The position numbers and the translations under genes are program-made. A stretch of 20,430 nt of DNA from CAZPZR01 sp964591105 (GTDB lineage Bacteria; Bacillota; Clostridia; Lachnospirales; Lachnospiraceae), in NCBI GenBank assembly GCA_964591105.1, contig CAZPZR010000031.1:1-20430 (forward strand). The letters are read 5' to 3'. Each line of letters starts with the position of its first letter. Within the stretch, counting starts at the first letter, position 1. This document shows, one piece after another, positions 1-8,125 of this stretch. Under the pieces are notes generated by a model that saw nothing but the letters and a program-made list of their open reading frames with translations, searched no databases and had not been told where the DNA came from.

Positions 1-125
1 CGGGACTCTTATATCTCTGTAATATGTCAAGCCCTCATTACGCAGGGGAAGGCAGAAAAGCAGATGCGGACACCCACCTAGCAGCAGCTAGGAGTCAAAA
101 TACAGGAACCGGCATTTTGGGATAT
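1..125 (+). ncRNA. ssrS: 6S RNA (SsrS-like), 5' end cut by the window edge
   Basis: 6S RNA mimics an open promoter and binds the sigma-A RNA polymerase holoenzyme, lowering transcription in stationary phase. The call rests on order and spacing of elements remembered from E. coli 6S RNA: a GCCC...GGC hairpin region (about 30-55), then GGACACCCACCT (68-79), a perfect hairpin CCTAGC(77-82)-AGCA-GCTAGG(87-92), then TCAAAATACAGG and CCGGCAT (109-115), which can pair back with ATGCGG (64-69) with one bulge. In E. coli the matching stretch reads ACAC...CACCT...AGG...ACAG...GGCAT. About 50 nt of the 5' strand, including the other half of the closing stem, would lie before base 1. No open reading frame fits this stretch. 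A covariance-model search was not possible, so the identity is likely but not certain. Confidence 0.7.
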
Positions 126-138
126 ACTAAAGAAAAAG

Positions 139-164
139 GACAGTCGTTTATCGGCTGTCTTTTT
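139..164 (+). terminator. Intrinsic terminator after the 6S-like RNA
   Basis: An 8-bp stem (GACAGTCG 139-146 with CGGCTGTC 152-159, one G-T wobble), a 5-nt loop and a run of five T at 160-164. It separates the RNA gene from the following coding region. Confidence 0.85.
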
Positions 165-208
165 ACGTATGTAGATATTGACTGAATTCAAAAGGAGTAT
201 AAATCAGG

Positions 209-1540
209 GTGAAAAAAAGAAAGAAGGATCATCGAATTTACTATGGACTGGGGATTTTAACAGCGGTATTTCTCGTGGCAGGACTTACGCGGGCATTAGA
301 AGAGTATTCCTGGAAACCGACGATGGAGCGTGTGATTACGCAGAAGGAGATGAAGAACGAAACAGACGCTTCGCATGAACAGAAAAAAACGAAGAAATCT
401 GGGAAGAATCCGAAGATTCGAGTGCTGCTCATGACCAATGGATATCGTGGGACGGTGCATTCGGAAGTGATTCTTACGTCCAAGGGAACGATGAAGTTAT
501 CCTATGGAAAAAAGAAGGAACAGATAAGAGCAGGGAAAATATTGAAAATCTCGCCAGATGATAAGCGACTGAAAAAGGGGGAACTTAGAATCTCTGGGGA
601 GAAGAAACTTTGTGTGAAGAGCATGGAGAGAGGATATGGAACTCCGTCCTATGCTGGGACGTTGGAACTGATTTCCACGGCAGAAGGAATCGTATTGATC
701 AACGAACTTCCAGTGGAGACATATTTGTGCGGTGTAGTTCCAAGTGAGATGCCGGCATCTTATGAATTAGAGGCGCTGAAAGCACAGGCGGTTTGTGCCA
801 GAAGCTACGCATATCGTCAGATGGAAAATTATGCTTACCCAGAATACAAAGCACATGTGAATGACAGTACGGATTATCAGGTATATGGGAATTCTAAGCA
901 GCAGACTGCGTCTACGGAAGCTGTGAAAGCCACAAGTGGTGAGACGGTAAAATACAAAGGGAAAGTTGTGACTACATACTATTATTCTACGTCCTGCGGA
1001 CAGACAACGACAGTGGAAGCGTGGGGTTCAAAGCCGGAAAAGAAGAATGCATATCTGGCATCCGTGCAGGTGAAAGGAACGCAGGGGGATTATGAGAAAG
1101 ACCTCCCGTGGTATCGTTGGGAAGCAACGATCTCTAAAGAAACATTGTCTAATCTGATTGGGCTGAACACAGGGGAAGATATTGGGATGCTGAAAAGCGT
1201 AAAGGTGACAAAACGAGGGCCTGGTGATGTGGCACTTCGCCTGAAAGCGGTAGGCGAAAAGGGAAGTGTTGTGGTGGAGACGGAGAATAAAATCCGTGCA
1301 GCACTCGGCGGAACTGGATATGAGATTGAAAAACAAGACGGAAGTGTTGTGAATAGTATGACACTGCTTCCAAGTGCATTTTTTACAATTCAAAAGTCAG
1401 GAGATTCTTTCGTAATCCAAGGTGGTGGATTCGGACATGGAATTGGAATGAGTCAGAATGGAGCAAATGAAATGGCAAAAGACGGCAAAGATTATCAGGA
1501 AATCTTGAAACTTTTTTATTACGATGTAACCATTGAATAA
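209..1540 (+). CDS. spoIID: SpoIID/LytB-domain protein (stage II sporulation protein D-like)
   Basis: 443 aa. SpoIID is a membrane-anchored lytic transglycosylase that, with SpoIIP and SpoIIM, removes septal peptidoglycan during engulfment of the forespore. Seen here: a basic N-terminus, one membrane segment at about residues 11-29, a charged linker to about 68, and a SpoIID/LytB domain. The block VVPSEMP (176-182) holds the probable catalytic Glu180; YYYSTSCGQT (257-266) carries the conserved Cys263; GGGFGHGIGMSQ (405-416) is the family C-terminal motif. At 443 aa it is longer than B. subtilis SpoIID (343 aa, from memory), mostly through the N-terminal linker and inserts. The start is GTG at 209, preceded by AAGGAG at 192-197 with an 11-nt gap. 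No convincing promoter was found between the terminator at 164 and the start. It could be a SpoIID paralogue rather than the sporulation protein itself, because such genomes often hold several. Confidence 0.85.
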   Translation: MKKRKKDHRIYYGLGILTAVFLVAGLTRALEEYSWKPTMERVITQKEMKNETDASHEQKKTKKSGKNPKIRVLLMTNGYRGTVHSEVILTSKGTMKLSYGKKKEQIRAGKILKISPDDKRLKKGELRISGEKKLCVKSMERGYGTPSYAGTLELISTAEGIVLINELPVETYLCGVVPSEMPASYELEALKAQAVCARSYAYRQMENYAYPEYKAHVNDSTDYQVYGNSKQQTASTEAVKATSGETVKYKGKVVTTYYYSTSCGQTTTVEAWGSKPEKKNAYLASVQVKGTQGDYEKDLPWYRWEATISKETLSNLIGLNTGEDIGMLKSVKVTKRGPGDVALRLKAVGEKGSVVVETENKIRAALGGTGYEIEKQDGSVVNSMTLLPSAFFTIQKSGDSFVIQGGGFGHGIGMSQNGANEMAKDGKDYQEILKLFYYDVTIE

Positions 1541-1549
1541 ACGCTTTTC

Positions 1550-1578
1550 TAGACAAATGCTGATAAATGGGGTAGAAT
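1550..1578 (+). promoter_or_regulatory. Sigma-A-type promoter for the YihY-family gene
   Basis: -35 TAGACA (1550-1555), a 17-nt spacer and -10 TAGAAT (1573-1578). It lies just after the spoIID stop, so the next gene need not depend on spoIID transcription. Confidence 0.6.
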
Positions 1579-1603
1579 AGGTGCGAGAAAATGGAGGAAC
1601 TCT

Positions 1604-2497
1604 ATGAAAAGAATAAGAAAGTTGTATGTGAAGATTACAGCAATTACATCTGAAATAGGAGAAGACCACGTAGGAGCGTATGCTGCACAGGCGGCGTATT
1701 TTTTCATGCTGTCTTTGATTCCGATTATCTTGCTGTTATTAACACTCATTCGATATACCCCGGTAACAAAGGCGGATGTAATGACTGCGGTGATTCAGGT
1801 GTTCCCAAGGTCTGTAGATGGCCTGGTAACGTCGGTGGTGAATCAAGTTTATAATCAATCCATGAGCATTATCCCAATCACAGTGATTGTGGCATTATGG
1901 TCTGCTGGAAAAGGCGTACTTGCAATGACCTATGGTCTGAACTGCATCTATGATTGTCGAGAAACAAGAAATTATCTGTTTTTGAGAATCCGTGCAACAC
2001 TGTACACGGTTATGTTTTTACTGATGATTATCTTACTTTTGGTACTGTCGGTGTTTGGTAATTCACTGAGTACAGTGATTATCGGATATGTGCCACTGGT
2101 TCGGCCGGTGCTGGAGTGGATCTTGGAAGTGCAGATATATGTATCGCCAGTAATCTTGATGATCTTCATGCTGCTGATTTATAAATTTGTACCAAACAAA
2201 AAGAATACTCTGGTGGAAGAACTTCCGGGGGCAGTGCTGGCAACACTTGGGTGGTTGCTAGTATCCTTGTTCTTTTCCGTGTATGTGGATATATTTCAGG
2301 GATTTTCCAATATGTACGGAAGTATGACGACTATTGTGCTGATCATGCTGTGGATGTATTTCTGCATGTACTGTATTCTGCTTGGAGCAGAGTTCAATGT
2401 GATGTTTGGGAATAAACTTGTGGAAAAGAGAACGAAAGAAAATATTGATGATGGTAAAGAACATGTTGATGGTAAGAAAGAACGAAATGAAATATAA
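1604..2497 (+). CDS. YihY/BrkB-family integral membrane protein
   Basis: 297 aa. The family (UPF0761, once annotated as ribonuclease BN, which is now known to be wrong) has no settled biochemical role. Six membrane segments can be read at about residues 30-50, 88-106, 131-152, 178-196, 208-228 and 242-262. The family signature AYAAQAAYFFMLSLIP (25-40) is clear, as is the WSAGKGVLAM block (99-108). The N-terminus is basic and the last 30 residues are charged and hydrophilic (KRTKEN onward). ATG at 1604 is set by GGAGG at 1593-1597 with a 6-nt gap. It is followed after 37 nt by a small cysteine-rich protein gene with no terminator between, so the two are probably co-transcribed. Confidence 0.88.
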   Translation: MKRIRKLYVKITAITSEIGEDHVGAYAAQAAYFFMLSLIPIILLLLTLIRYTPVTKADVMTAVIQVFPRSVDGLVTSVVNQVYNQSMSIIPITVIVALWSAGKGVLAMTYGLNCIYDCRETRNYLFLRIRATLYTVMFLLMIILLLVLSVFGNSLSTVIIGYVPLVRPVLEWILEVQIYVSPVILMIFMLLIYKFVPNKKNTLVEELPGAVLATLGWLLVSLFFSVYVDIFQGFSNMYGSMTTIVLIMLWMYFCMYCILLGAEFNVMFGNKLVEKRTKENIDDGKEHVDGKKERNEI

Positions 2498-2534
2498 TGG
2501 AGAACACGTATAGGAGACAATAGGAGAAGAAGTT

Positions 2535-2966
2535 ATGGATGAAAATCAAATTAGAGAAGAATTTATAAAGGGCTATGACTGTTCTCAGGTTGTTATTACT
2601 CAATATGCTGAGCAACTGGGACTTACAAGAGAACAGGCCAATAAAGTTGCTGCCTGCTTCGGTGGTGGGATGCTTCAGGCTGATACTTGCGGTGCTTTCA
2701 CAGGAGCACTGATGGTGATTGGACTTAAGTATGGACACTTCGATGAAGAGACACTCCTTGCACAGAAGGATGTCATGATGGCAAAAAGTGCAGAGTTTAA
2801 GAAGAGATTCTTTGAAAAGTTTGAGACTTGCAACTGTAAAGGCTTACTGGGATATGATGTGTCAATTCCAGAAGAGTTTCAGGAAGCACTATCAAGTGGA
2901 CGTATGTTAGGGTTCTGTCCAACAGTAGTAAAAGCCGTATGTGAATGTTTGGATCAGACGCTATAG
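2535..2966 (+). CDS. C_GCAxxG_C_C-family cysteine-rich, possibly redox-active protein
   Basis: 143 aa, which is the usual size of this family (about 140 aa, with four invariant cysteines and a CGAxxG motif). Visible: DCSQ (Cys16), ACFGGGM (Cys41), the diagnostic CGAFTG (52-57), CNCKGLLG (Cys99, Cys101) and a C-terminal group Cys128, Cys136 and Cys138. There is no signal peptide or strong membrane helix, so it should be cytoplasmic. The family is thought to be redox-active or metal-binding, but no reaction is established. ATG at 2535 has AGGAG at 2522-2526 with an 8-nt gap. It is the last gene of a short unit with the YihY-family gene and ends before the hairpin at 3040-3073. Confidence 0.85.
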   Translation: MDENQIREEFIKGYDCSQVVITQYAEQLGLTREQANKVAACFGGGMLQADTCGAFTGALMVIGLKYGHFDEETLLAQKDVMMAKSAEFKKRFFEKFETCNCKGLLGYDVSIPEEFQEALSSGRMLGFCPTVVKAVCECLDQTL

Positions 2967-3039
2967 CTAGAGATACGTTGAAGCATAGGAGTATATACGG
3001 GTACTTCATATTTATCGCCAAAATAAAATGACAAGAATA

Positions 3040-3073
3040 GCAAATGAGGCAATCGAGAGATTGCCTTATTTGC
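3040..3073 (+). terminator. Long hairpin, probable transcription terminator
   Basis: A 15-bp stem (3040-3054 with 3059-3073, a single G-T wobble) closed by a GAGA tetraloop. It sits between the cysteine-rich protein gene and the next promoter. The downstream bases are GTTATCT rather than a long T run, so the terminator role is inferred from stem strength and position. Confidence 0.65.
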
Positions 3074-3111
3074 GTTATCTATAAGTCGCTGATGCATATA
3101 GAAAAAAAGAA

Positions 3112-3142
3112 TTGTACAAAACTAGTTGAACTTAACTATAAT
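3112..3142 (+). promoter_or_regulatory. Promoter for the rhodanese lipoprotein gene
   Basis: A perfect -10 TATAAT (3137-3142). The best -35 is TTGTAC (3112-3117) with a rather long 19-nt spacer. Position between the terminator hairpin and the ribosome site supports it. Confidence 0.55.
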
Positions 3143-3171
3143 AAAAGAAATTGTATTTTAGGAGGAAAGTT

Positions 3172-4293
3172 ATGAAAAAGAGACTTTTATGTACATTATT
3201 ATGTGCAACAATGGTTTCTTCCATGCTTGTAGCTTGCGGAACAAAAGAAGAAGCATCAGAAGACCAGACAAACGAAACAAAAGCAGAAACAGAAGTAGAC
3301 AGAACAGTGTTTGTTGAACCTGAATGGGTTCAGAGCGTAATCGATGGGGAAGAAGACGTTGAAAAATACGTATTAGCAGAAGTGTCTTGGGGCGCTTATG
3401 AAACAGCAGAAGATTACAATACAGCACATATCCCAGGAGCAATCCATATCAACTCAGACGCAGTAGAATATGATGACTGTAACCCATGGCCAGAAGGCGA
3501 TGGCATTGATGATATTGCACAGTATGATCCAGAATTTAACTACGGAGAAAACAAAGTGGCATCTGAAGATAACTTCAACATCCGTAATGGAGAACAGTTG
3601 ACAGAATGCATGAAACATTACGGAATTACAGAAGATACTACTGTAATCCTTTATGGATCAAATGCTGCAAACTCAGCAGTAACACGTGTTGCATTTGCAA
3701 TGCTTTATGCAGGAGTTGACCACGTAAAAGTATTGAATGGTGGATTCGAAGCTTGGCAGGCAGCTGGACTTGAAACAGAAACAACTGTGAATAAGCCAAC
3801 AGAAACAGAAGAAGAATTTGGAACAACAATTCCAGAACATCCAGAATACATCATGTCTATCGAAGATGTAAAAGATAACTTGGAAAATAATGATAAATTT
3901 AACCTTGTAAGTATTCGTTCTTATGACGAATTCTGTGGAAAAGAATCTGGATATGGATACATCGAACTGTGTGGAGAACCAAAAGGAGCAATCTGGGGTA
4001 AAAATACAGATGATGGAACATATGTAATCGATGGAAAAGTTGTAGGTGCTGATAAGTTAAAACAGTACATCGAAGAAGGCGGCGGATCTTATGACAATGC
4101 ACTTTCTTTCTACTGTGGTACAGGATGGAGAGCAACAATCCCATTCTTGATCGCATACGAAGATGGTAAAGAAGACATCAGCGTTTACGATGGCGGCTGG
4201 TGGGCATGGACTGTAAAGCAGGACGCAGAAGCTGATGCATATCCATACCAGACAATTACACCAGAAGAAGCAGCAGAAGCAGCTGCAAAATAA
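3172..4293 (+). CDS. Lipoprotein with two rhodanese domains (putative extracytoplasmic sulfurtransferase)
   Basis: 373 aa from ATG 3172, chosen because AGGAGG lies at 3160-3165; an in-frame TTG at 3151 lies just downstream of the -10 and has no ribosome site. Residues 1-22 are a lipoprotein signal with lipobox LVAC, lipid-carrying Cys22, then an acidic linker. The N-terminal rhodanese domain (about 45-205) has the structural motif AHIPGAIHI, but its active-site loop reads GSNAANSA with no cysteine, so it is probably non-catalytic. The C-terminal domain (about 225-350) has the loop CGTGWRA with probable catalytic Cys315. This arrangement, an inactive N-terminal and an active C-terminal domain, is the plan of thiosulfate and 3-mercaptopyruvate sulfurtransferases (EC 2.8.1.1/2.8.1.2). 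The loop differs from both the TST (CRKGVTA) and MST (CGSGVTA) forms, so the donor is open. It has its own promoter. No terminator follows; the pheS promoter begins 8 nt after the stop. Confidence 0.85.
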   Translation: MKKRLLCTLLCATMVSSMLVACGTKEEASEDQTNETKAETEVDRTVFVEPEWVQSVIDGEEDVEKYVLAEVSWGAYETAEDYNTAHIPGAIHINSDAVEYDDCNPWPEGDGIDDIAQYDPEFNYGENKVASEDNFNIRNGEQLTECMKHYGITEDTTVILYGSNAANSAVTRVAFAMLYAGVDHVKVLNGGFEAWQAAGLETETTVNKPTETEEEFGTTIPEHPEYIMSIEDVKDNLENNDKFNLVSIRSYDEFCGKESGYGYIELCGEPKGAIWGKNTDDGTYVIDGKVVGADKLKQYIEEGGGSYDNALSFYCGTGWRATIPFLIAYEDGKEDISVYDGGWWAWTVKQDAEADAYPYQTITPEEAAEAAAK

Positions 4294-4301
4294 AAAACAC
4301 C

Positions 4302-4329
4302 TTGACATCAAAATTTCATATGGTAAAAT
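4302..4329 (+). promoter_or_regulatory. Strong promoter of the pheS-pheT unit
   Basis: Consensus -35 TTGACA (4302-4307), a 16-nt spacer and an extended -10 TGGTAAAAT (4321-4329). It drives the T-box leader and starts only 8 nt after the preceding stop codon. Confidence 0.8.
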
Positions 4330-4335
4330 ATTATC

Positions 4336-4606
4336 GTATATTTTTATAGGTAAAAAAGGCGATGACCGTGTTAGTAGAGCACTGTTTTCCATCAGAGAGA
4401 GGGAATCCTCGGCTGCAAGTTCCCTTTGGTTCAGACAGGAATCGAATTTCCCACGCGAGCTGCGTTTTTGAAATAAAAGTAGAAGACGACGTAGATGCAC
4501 GTTACGCATGATGAGTGCCTGCTCTTTCAGAGTGGGAATCAGGGTGGTACCGCAGGAGTATTGATGATAAAGCTTTTGTCCCTATTTGGGGCAGAAGCTT
4601 TTTTTA
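4336..4606 (+). promoter_or_regulatory. T-box riboswitch leader, Phe (UUC specifier)
   Basis: T-box leaders bind uncharged tRNA and switch a terminator to an antiterminator. Stem I is seen as AGAGAGA (4394-4400), the hairpin GGGAA(4401-4405)/TTCCC(4420-4424) and its apical GGCTGCAAG (4411-4419). The specifier region reads GAAT-TTC (4444-4450), giving a UUC phenylalanine codon at 4448-4450. The T-box itself is AGGGTGGTACCGCAG (4541-4555); the variable base T4548 would pair with an A discriminator, as in tRNA-Phe. A terminator hairpin follows at 4569-4601. The start is taken as the expected transcription start, so it is approximate. The next gene is pheS, which agrees with the specifier. Confidence 0.93.
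4569..4605 (+). terminator. T-box-controlled attenuator terminator
   Basis: A 14-bp stem (4569-4582 with 4588-4601, two G-T wobbles), loop TATTT and a T run through 4605. In the absence of bound uncharged tRNA-Phe it should stop transcription before pheS; it may also end read-through from the rhodanese gene. Confidence 0.88.
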
Positions 4607-4659
4607 ATGCAATACGACGAGAAATGACGTCTAACGCAAAAAGAAAAGGAGATAATGAG

Positions 4660-5676
4660 ATGAACATGGATGAAATCAGAGCTGAGTTTCAGGAAGAATT
4701 AGTCTTAGTAGAAGATGCGAAACAGCTCGGTGCTTTCTGGACAAAATATCTTGGAAAAGGTGGCAAGATTCAGGGCCTTATGGGGGGAATCAAGAATGTG
4801 CCAAAAGAAGAAAAGAAAGCATATGGACAGGCTGTGAATCAGATTAAAAACTGGGCACAGGAATTATATGATGCAAAAAAAGTGGAGATTGAGAAAAAAG
4901 CAATGCTTGCTCGTTATGAGGAAGAAACAATTGACGTAACACTTCCAGCAAAACATACAGCATCTGGAAATCTTCACCCACTTACATGTATTAAAAATGA
5001 AATTATTGATGTATTTGCAGGAATGGGATTTGAAATTTTTGAAGGACCAGAAATCGAAGATGATGATACAAACTTCACAAGATTGAACGTATTAAAAGAT
5101 CACCCATCCAGAGACATGCAGGATACATTCTGGTTGACAGAAGATTTACTTCTTCGTACACATACATCACCAGGTCAGATCCGCGTTATGGATATGGAAA
5201 AGCCACCAATCAAAGTATTGGTTCCTGGTAAAGTATTCCGTTCTGACAGTGATGCAACACATTCACCAATGTTTAGTCAGATGGAAGGTTTGGTTGTAGA
5301 TGAACATATTACACTTTGCGACCTTCAGGGAATGCTGGATCAGTTTGTAAAAGCATTATTCTCAGATGAAGCAAAGACAAGACTTCGTCCATCTTACTTC
5401 CCATTCACAGAACCATCTGTAGAAGTAGACGTAAGCTGCTTCAAGTGTGGTGGAAAGGGATGCTCTCTCTGTAAAGGAACTGGCTGGATTGAAGTATTAG
5501 GTGGGGGAATCGTAAACAACAAAGTGTTAGAAAACTGTAACATCGATTCTAGCAAATATTCTGGACTTGCATTTGGTATTGGTATCGAACGTATTGCAAT
5601 GCTTAAGTACGGAATTAACCATATGGGTAAATTATTTGAAAATGACATCGAATTCTTGAAACAGTTCAAAGCATAA
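4660..5676 (+). CDS. pheS: Phenylalanine--tRNA ligase alpha subunit
   Basis: 338 aa, close to the usual Firmicute length of about 344. It is the catalytic alpha chain of the (alpha-beta)2 enzyme that charges tRNA-Phe (EC 6.1.1.20) in the cytoplasm. Order: an N-terminal helical arm (1-90) with GGKIQGLMGGIKNVP; the class II core with LRTHTSPGQIR (165-175) and FRSDSDATHSPMFSQMEG (193-210, motif 2); and FGIGIERIAMLKYG (305-318, motif 3). A C-x2-C-x4-C-x2-C block sits at Cys260, 263, 268 and 271. The stretch that is usually GCGMVHPNVL reads GGGIVNNKVL (281-290) here. ATG 4660 is chosen for AAGGAG at 4646-4651 with an 8-nt gap; the open frame continues upstream to an ATG at 4495, but that lies inside the T-box leader. 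pheT follows after 12 nt. Confidence 0.97.
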   Translation: MNMDEIRAEFQEELVLVEDAKQLGAFWTKYLGKGGKIQGLMGGIKNVPKEEKKAYGQAVNQIKNWAQELYDAKKVEIEKKAMLARYEEETIDVTLPAKHTASGNLHPLTCIKNEIIDVFAGMGFEIFEGPEIEDDDTNFTRLNVLKDHPSRDMQDTFWLTEDLLLRTHTSPGQIRVMDMEKPPIKVLVPGKVFRSDSDATHSPMFSQMEGLVVDEHITLCDLQGMLDQFVKALFSDEAKTRLRPSYFPFTEPSVEVDVSCFKCGGKGCSLCKGTGWIEVLGGGIVNNKVLENCNIDSSKYSGLAFGIGIERIAMLKYGINHMGKLFENDIEFLKQFKA

Positions 5677-5688
5677 TCGGAGGGTAAT

Positions 5689-8100
5689 ATGAAAGTTTTA
5701 TTTAGTTGGTTAAAAGAATATGTAGATATTGATATCACACCAAAGGAACTGGAAGACAAACTCTTTTCTGTTGGTTTTGAAGTAGAAGGTGTTGATTATT
5801 TAGGAGAAAATTTAGAAAAAGTTGTAGTTGGTCAGATTACTTCCATGGAACCATATGAAGGAACACATTTACAGATTTGTCATGTAAACTGTGGACCAAT
5901 GGGAGAAGATCACCTGATCTTAACAGGTGCTACAAATGTATTTGTAGGAGCGAAAGTTCCAGCTGCATTAGTAGGAGCAAAACTTCCATGTGGTATGGAC
6001 ATTCAGCCAAGAAAAATGGTAGATATGATGTCTTATGGTATGCTCTGCTCTGGAGAAGAGATGCTTCTTGACAAAGAATGGTATCCAGGAGCAGATGTGA
6101 ATGGAATCATGATTCTTGCTGAAGATGCACCACTTGGTATGGAAATGAGAGATTATCTGGAATTAGATGATTACTTATTCGACATTTCCATCACAGCAAA
6201 CCGTCCAGATTGCCAGTCTGTAATCGGAATTGCAAAGGAAGTGGCAGCAGCACTTCACAAGCCATTCAAAGCACCAGATTTGAGCTACACAGAAGATGGA
6301 ACAGTTAATGAAGATATCAGCATTGAAGTATTAGATAAAGAAACATGCCCAAGATACCTTGGACACTACATTTACGATGTAAAACAGATCGAATCACCAC
6401 TTTGGATGAAGAGACGTCTGATCGCAGTAGGACACAATGCAATCAATGCAATGGTTGACATTACAAACTATGTGCTTGTGGAAATGGGTCAGCCAATGCA
6501 CGCGTTCGATCTGAACGATTTGGAAGGCTCTGGAATCGTTGTGCGCAGAGCAGAAGAAGGAGAAACATTAGTTACATTGGATGAAAAAGAACGTGTATTA
6601 TCTCCAAGCAATCTGTTAATCTGTGACAAAGTGAAACCAGTAGGTCTTGCAGGTGTTATGGGTGGATTGAACAGTGGAATCAAAGATACAACAACAGCAG
6701 TTGTATTTGAATCAGCAAAATTCTTGAAAGACAATGTACGTAAGACATCCAGAGGCCTTGGACTTCGTTCTGACGCAGCAGCAAGATTTGAAAAAGGAAT
6801 TGACGAATACACAGTAGAATGTGGTATGGCTCGTGCATTAAATCTTGCACAGACACTTGGAGCTGCAAAGATCAGTTCTACACACTTTGATATTTCTGGC
6901 GGAGCATCAACAGAGAAGAGAGTGATCACTGTTGAAACAAAGAAAGTCAACGAAGTACTTGGAATTGAAGTTCCAGAAGAAGAAATGGTAAAAATCTTAG
7001 ATGCTCTTCAGTTTGGCGTAGAATTGAATGACGGTGTATTGACATTAGAAGTGCCAAGATACCGCGAAGACGTAGAAGGATATCAGGATATTGCAGAAGA
7101 AATTATCCGTGAATATGGATATGATCATGTAGTACCAACATTCCTGGATGCTGCAAAAGTAACAAACGGCGGTTTGAACCCAGCTCAGAAGAAAGAATTG
7201 GATGTGAAAGAATATCTGTGTTCACAGGGATATTATGAAATCCAGACAATTGCTATGGTTGCTAAGAACGAATTTGATATGTTCTTAATGCCAGAAGATG
7301 CAGAAGAAAGAAAAGTAGTAGAATTGTTAAATCCTATTACAGAAAACTTAAGCATTATGAGAACAATCATGGCACCATCTATGGTACGTGTGATTGAAAA
7401 TAATATTAAAAATGGAAATGAAGCAATGCGTTTCTTTGAAATTGCAAATGTGTACATTCCAAAGGCATTGCCACTTACAGAACCACCAGTAGAAAGAAAG
7501 ACAATCTGCCTTGGTACTTGCGGCGCAGAAGAAGATTTCTTCGCAATGAAAGGAACTTTGGAAGCATTTGCAGGAGCAAATGATCTTGAGTTTGAATACA
7601 AGAGAGGAAATGTTCCATACCTTCACCCAGGAAGATGCGCAGATGTATACTGCAAGGGAACAAAGATTGGACACTTTGGACAGCTTCGTTACGAAATCGT
7701 AGATGCAATGAATATTGCAGGTGGAAAGAAAGCAGATACTAAGATTTTCATCGCTGAGATTGATTACAGTGTATTGGCAGGTCTTTTCAAAGAGGCAATC
7801 AAATACACACCAGAATCAGGATTTGCTGGAAACAGCCGTGATATCTCTGTTCTGATTGACAAGAAAGTGGAATGTGGTGCAATCGTAGATGCAATCAAAG
7901 GCTGTGATGAACTTGTGAAGAAAGTGGCACTGTTCGACATTTTCGAAAGCGAAAAATTAGGACTTGATAAGAAGAGTATGGCATTTAACATTCAATTAGA
8001 ATCTCGCGAAGCAGATGTGACAGATGAAATGGCAGATGCTGTATTTGAAAAAGTAGTTGCAGTACTTGGAACTCAGTTTGGCGCACAGATGAGAGGTTAG
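5689..8100 (+). CDS. pheT: Phenylalanine--tRNA ligase beta subunit
   Basis: 803 aa, full length for the bacterial beta chain, which binds tRNA-Phe and edits mis-charged Tyr. Order: an N-terminal tRNA-binding (EMAP/OB) domain at about 40-150 including VVVGQITSMEPYEGTHLQIC; the B3/B4 editing domain at about 210-375, which contains GLGLRSDAAARFEKG; the B5 domain at about 405-475; a core domain related to the alpha chain at about 485-690; and a C-terminal FDX-ACB anticodon-binding domain at about 710-802 (NSRDISVLIDK, LFDIFESEKLG, KSMAFNIQLES). ATG 5689 follows GGAGGG at 5679-5684. It is co-transcribed with pheS under the T-box. Codon use is very A-rich (GAA, GCA, ACA), like pheS. Confidence 0.97.
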   Translation: MKVLFSWLKEYVDIDITPKELEDKLFSVGFEVEGVDYLGENLEKVVVGQITSMEPYEGTHLQICHVNCGPMGEDHLILTGATNVFVGAKVPAALVGAKLPCGMDIQPRKMVDMMSYGMLCSGEEMLLDKEWYPGADVNGIMILAEDAPLGMEMRDYLELDDYLFDISITANRPDCQSVIGIAKEVAAALHKPFKAPDLSYTEDGTVNEDISIEVLDKETCPRYLGHYIYDVKQIESPLWMKRRLIAVGHNAINAMVDITNYVLVEMGQPMHAFDLNDLEGSGIVVRRAEEGETLVTLDEKERVLSPSNLLICDKVKPVGLAGVMGGLNSGIKDTTTAVVFESAKFLKDNVRKTSRGLGLRSDAAARFEKGIDEYTVECGMARALNLAQTLGAAKISSTHFDISGGASTEKRVITVETKKVNEVLGIEVPEEEMVKILDALQFGVELNDGVLTLEVPRYREDVEGYQDIAEEIIREYGYDHVVPTFLDAAKVTNGGLNPAQKKELDVKEYLCSQGYYEIQTIAMVAKNEFDMFLMPEDAEERKVVELLNPITENLSIMRTIMAPSMVRVIENNIKNGNEAMRFFEIANVYIPKALPLTEPPVERKTICLGTCGAEEDFFAMKGTLEAFAGANDLEFEYKRGNVPYLHPGRCADVYCKGTKIGHFGQLRYEIVDAMNIAGGKKADTKIFIAEIDYSVLAGLFKEAIKYTPESGFAGNSRDISVLIDKKVECGAIVDAIKGCDELVKKVALFDIFESEKLGLDKKSMAFNIQLESREADVTDEMADAVFEKVVAVLGTQFGAQMRG

Positions 8101-8125
8101 TTCAAAACAATTGGAGTGATTGCAA

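Noticed and set aside
178..378. 66-codon open frame starting ahead of the SpoIID-family gene
   Set aside because: It overlaps the SpoIID-family gene in another frame, starts with a weak codon and has no ribosome site or recognisable motif.
3151..3171. Upstream TTG start for the rhodanese lipoprotein
   Set aside because: It would begin right after the -10 and put residues before the lipoprotein signal; ATG 3172 has AGGAGG at the right distance.
4495..4659. N-terminal extension of pheS from ATG 4495
   Set aside because: The extra 55 codons read through the T-box and attenuator hairpin; the ATG at 4660 has an ideal ribosome site and gives the normal PheS length.
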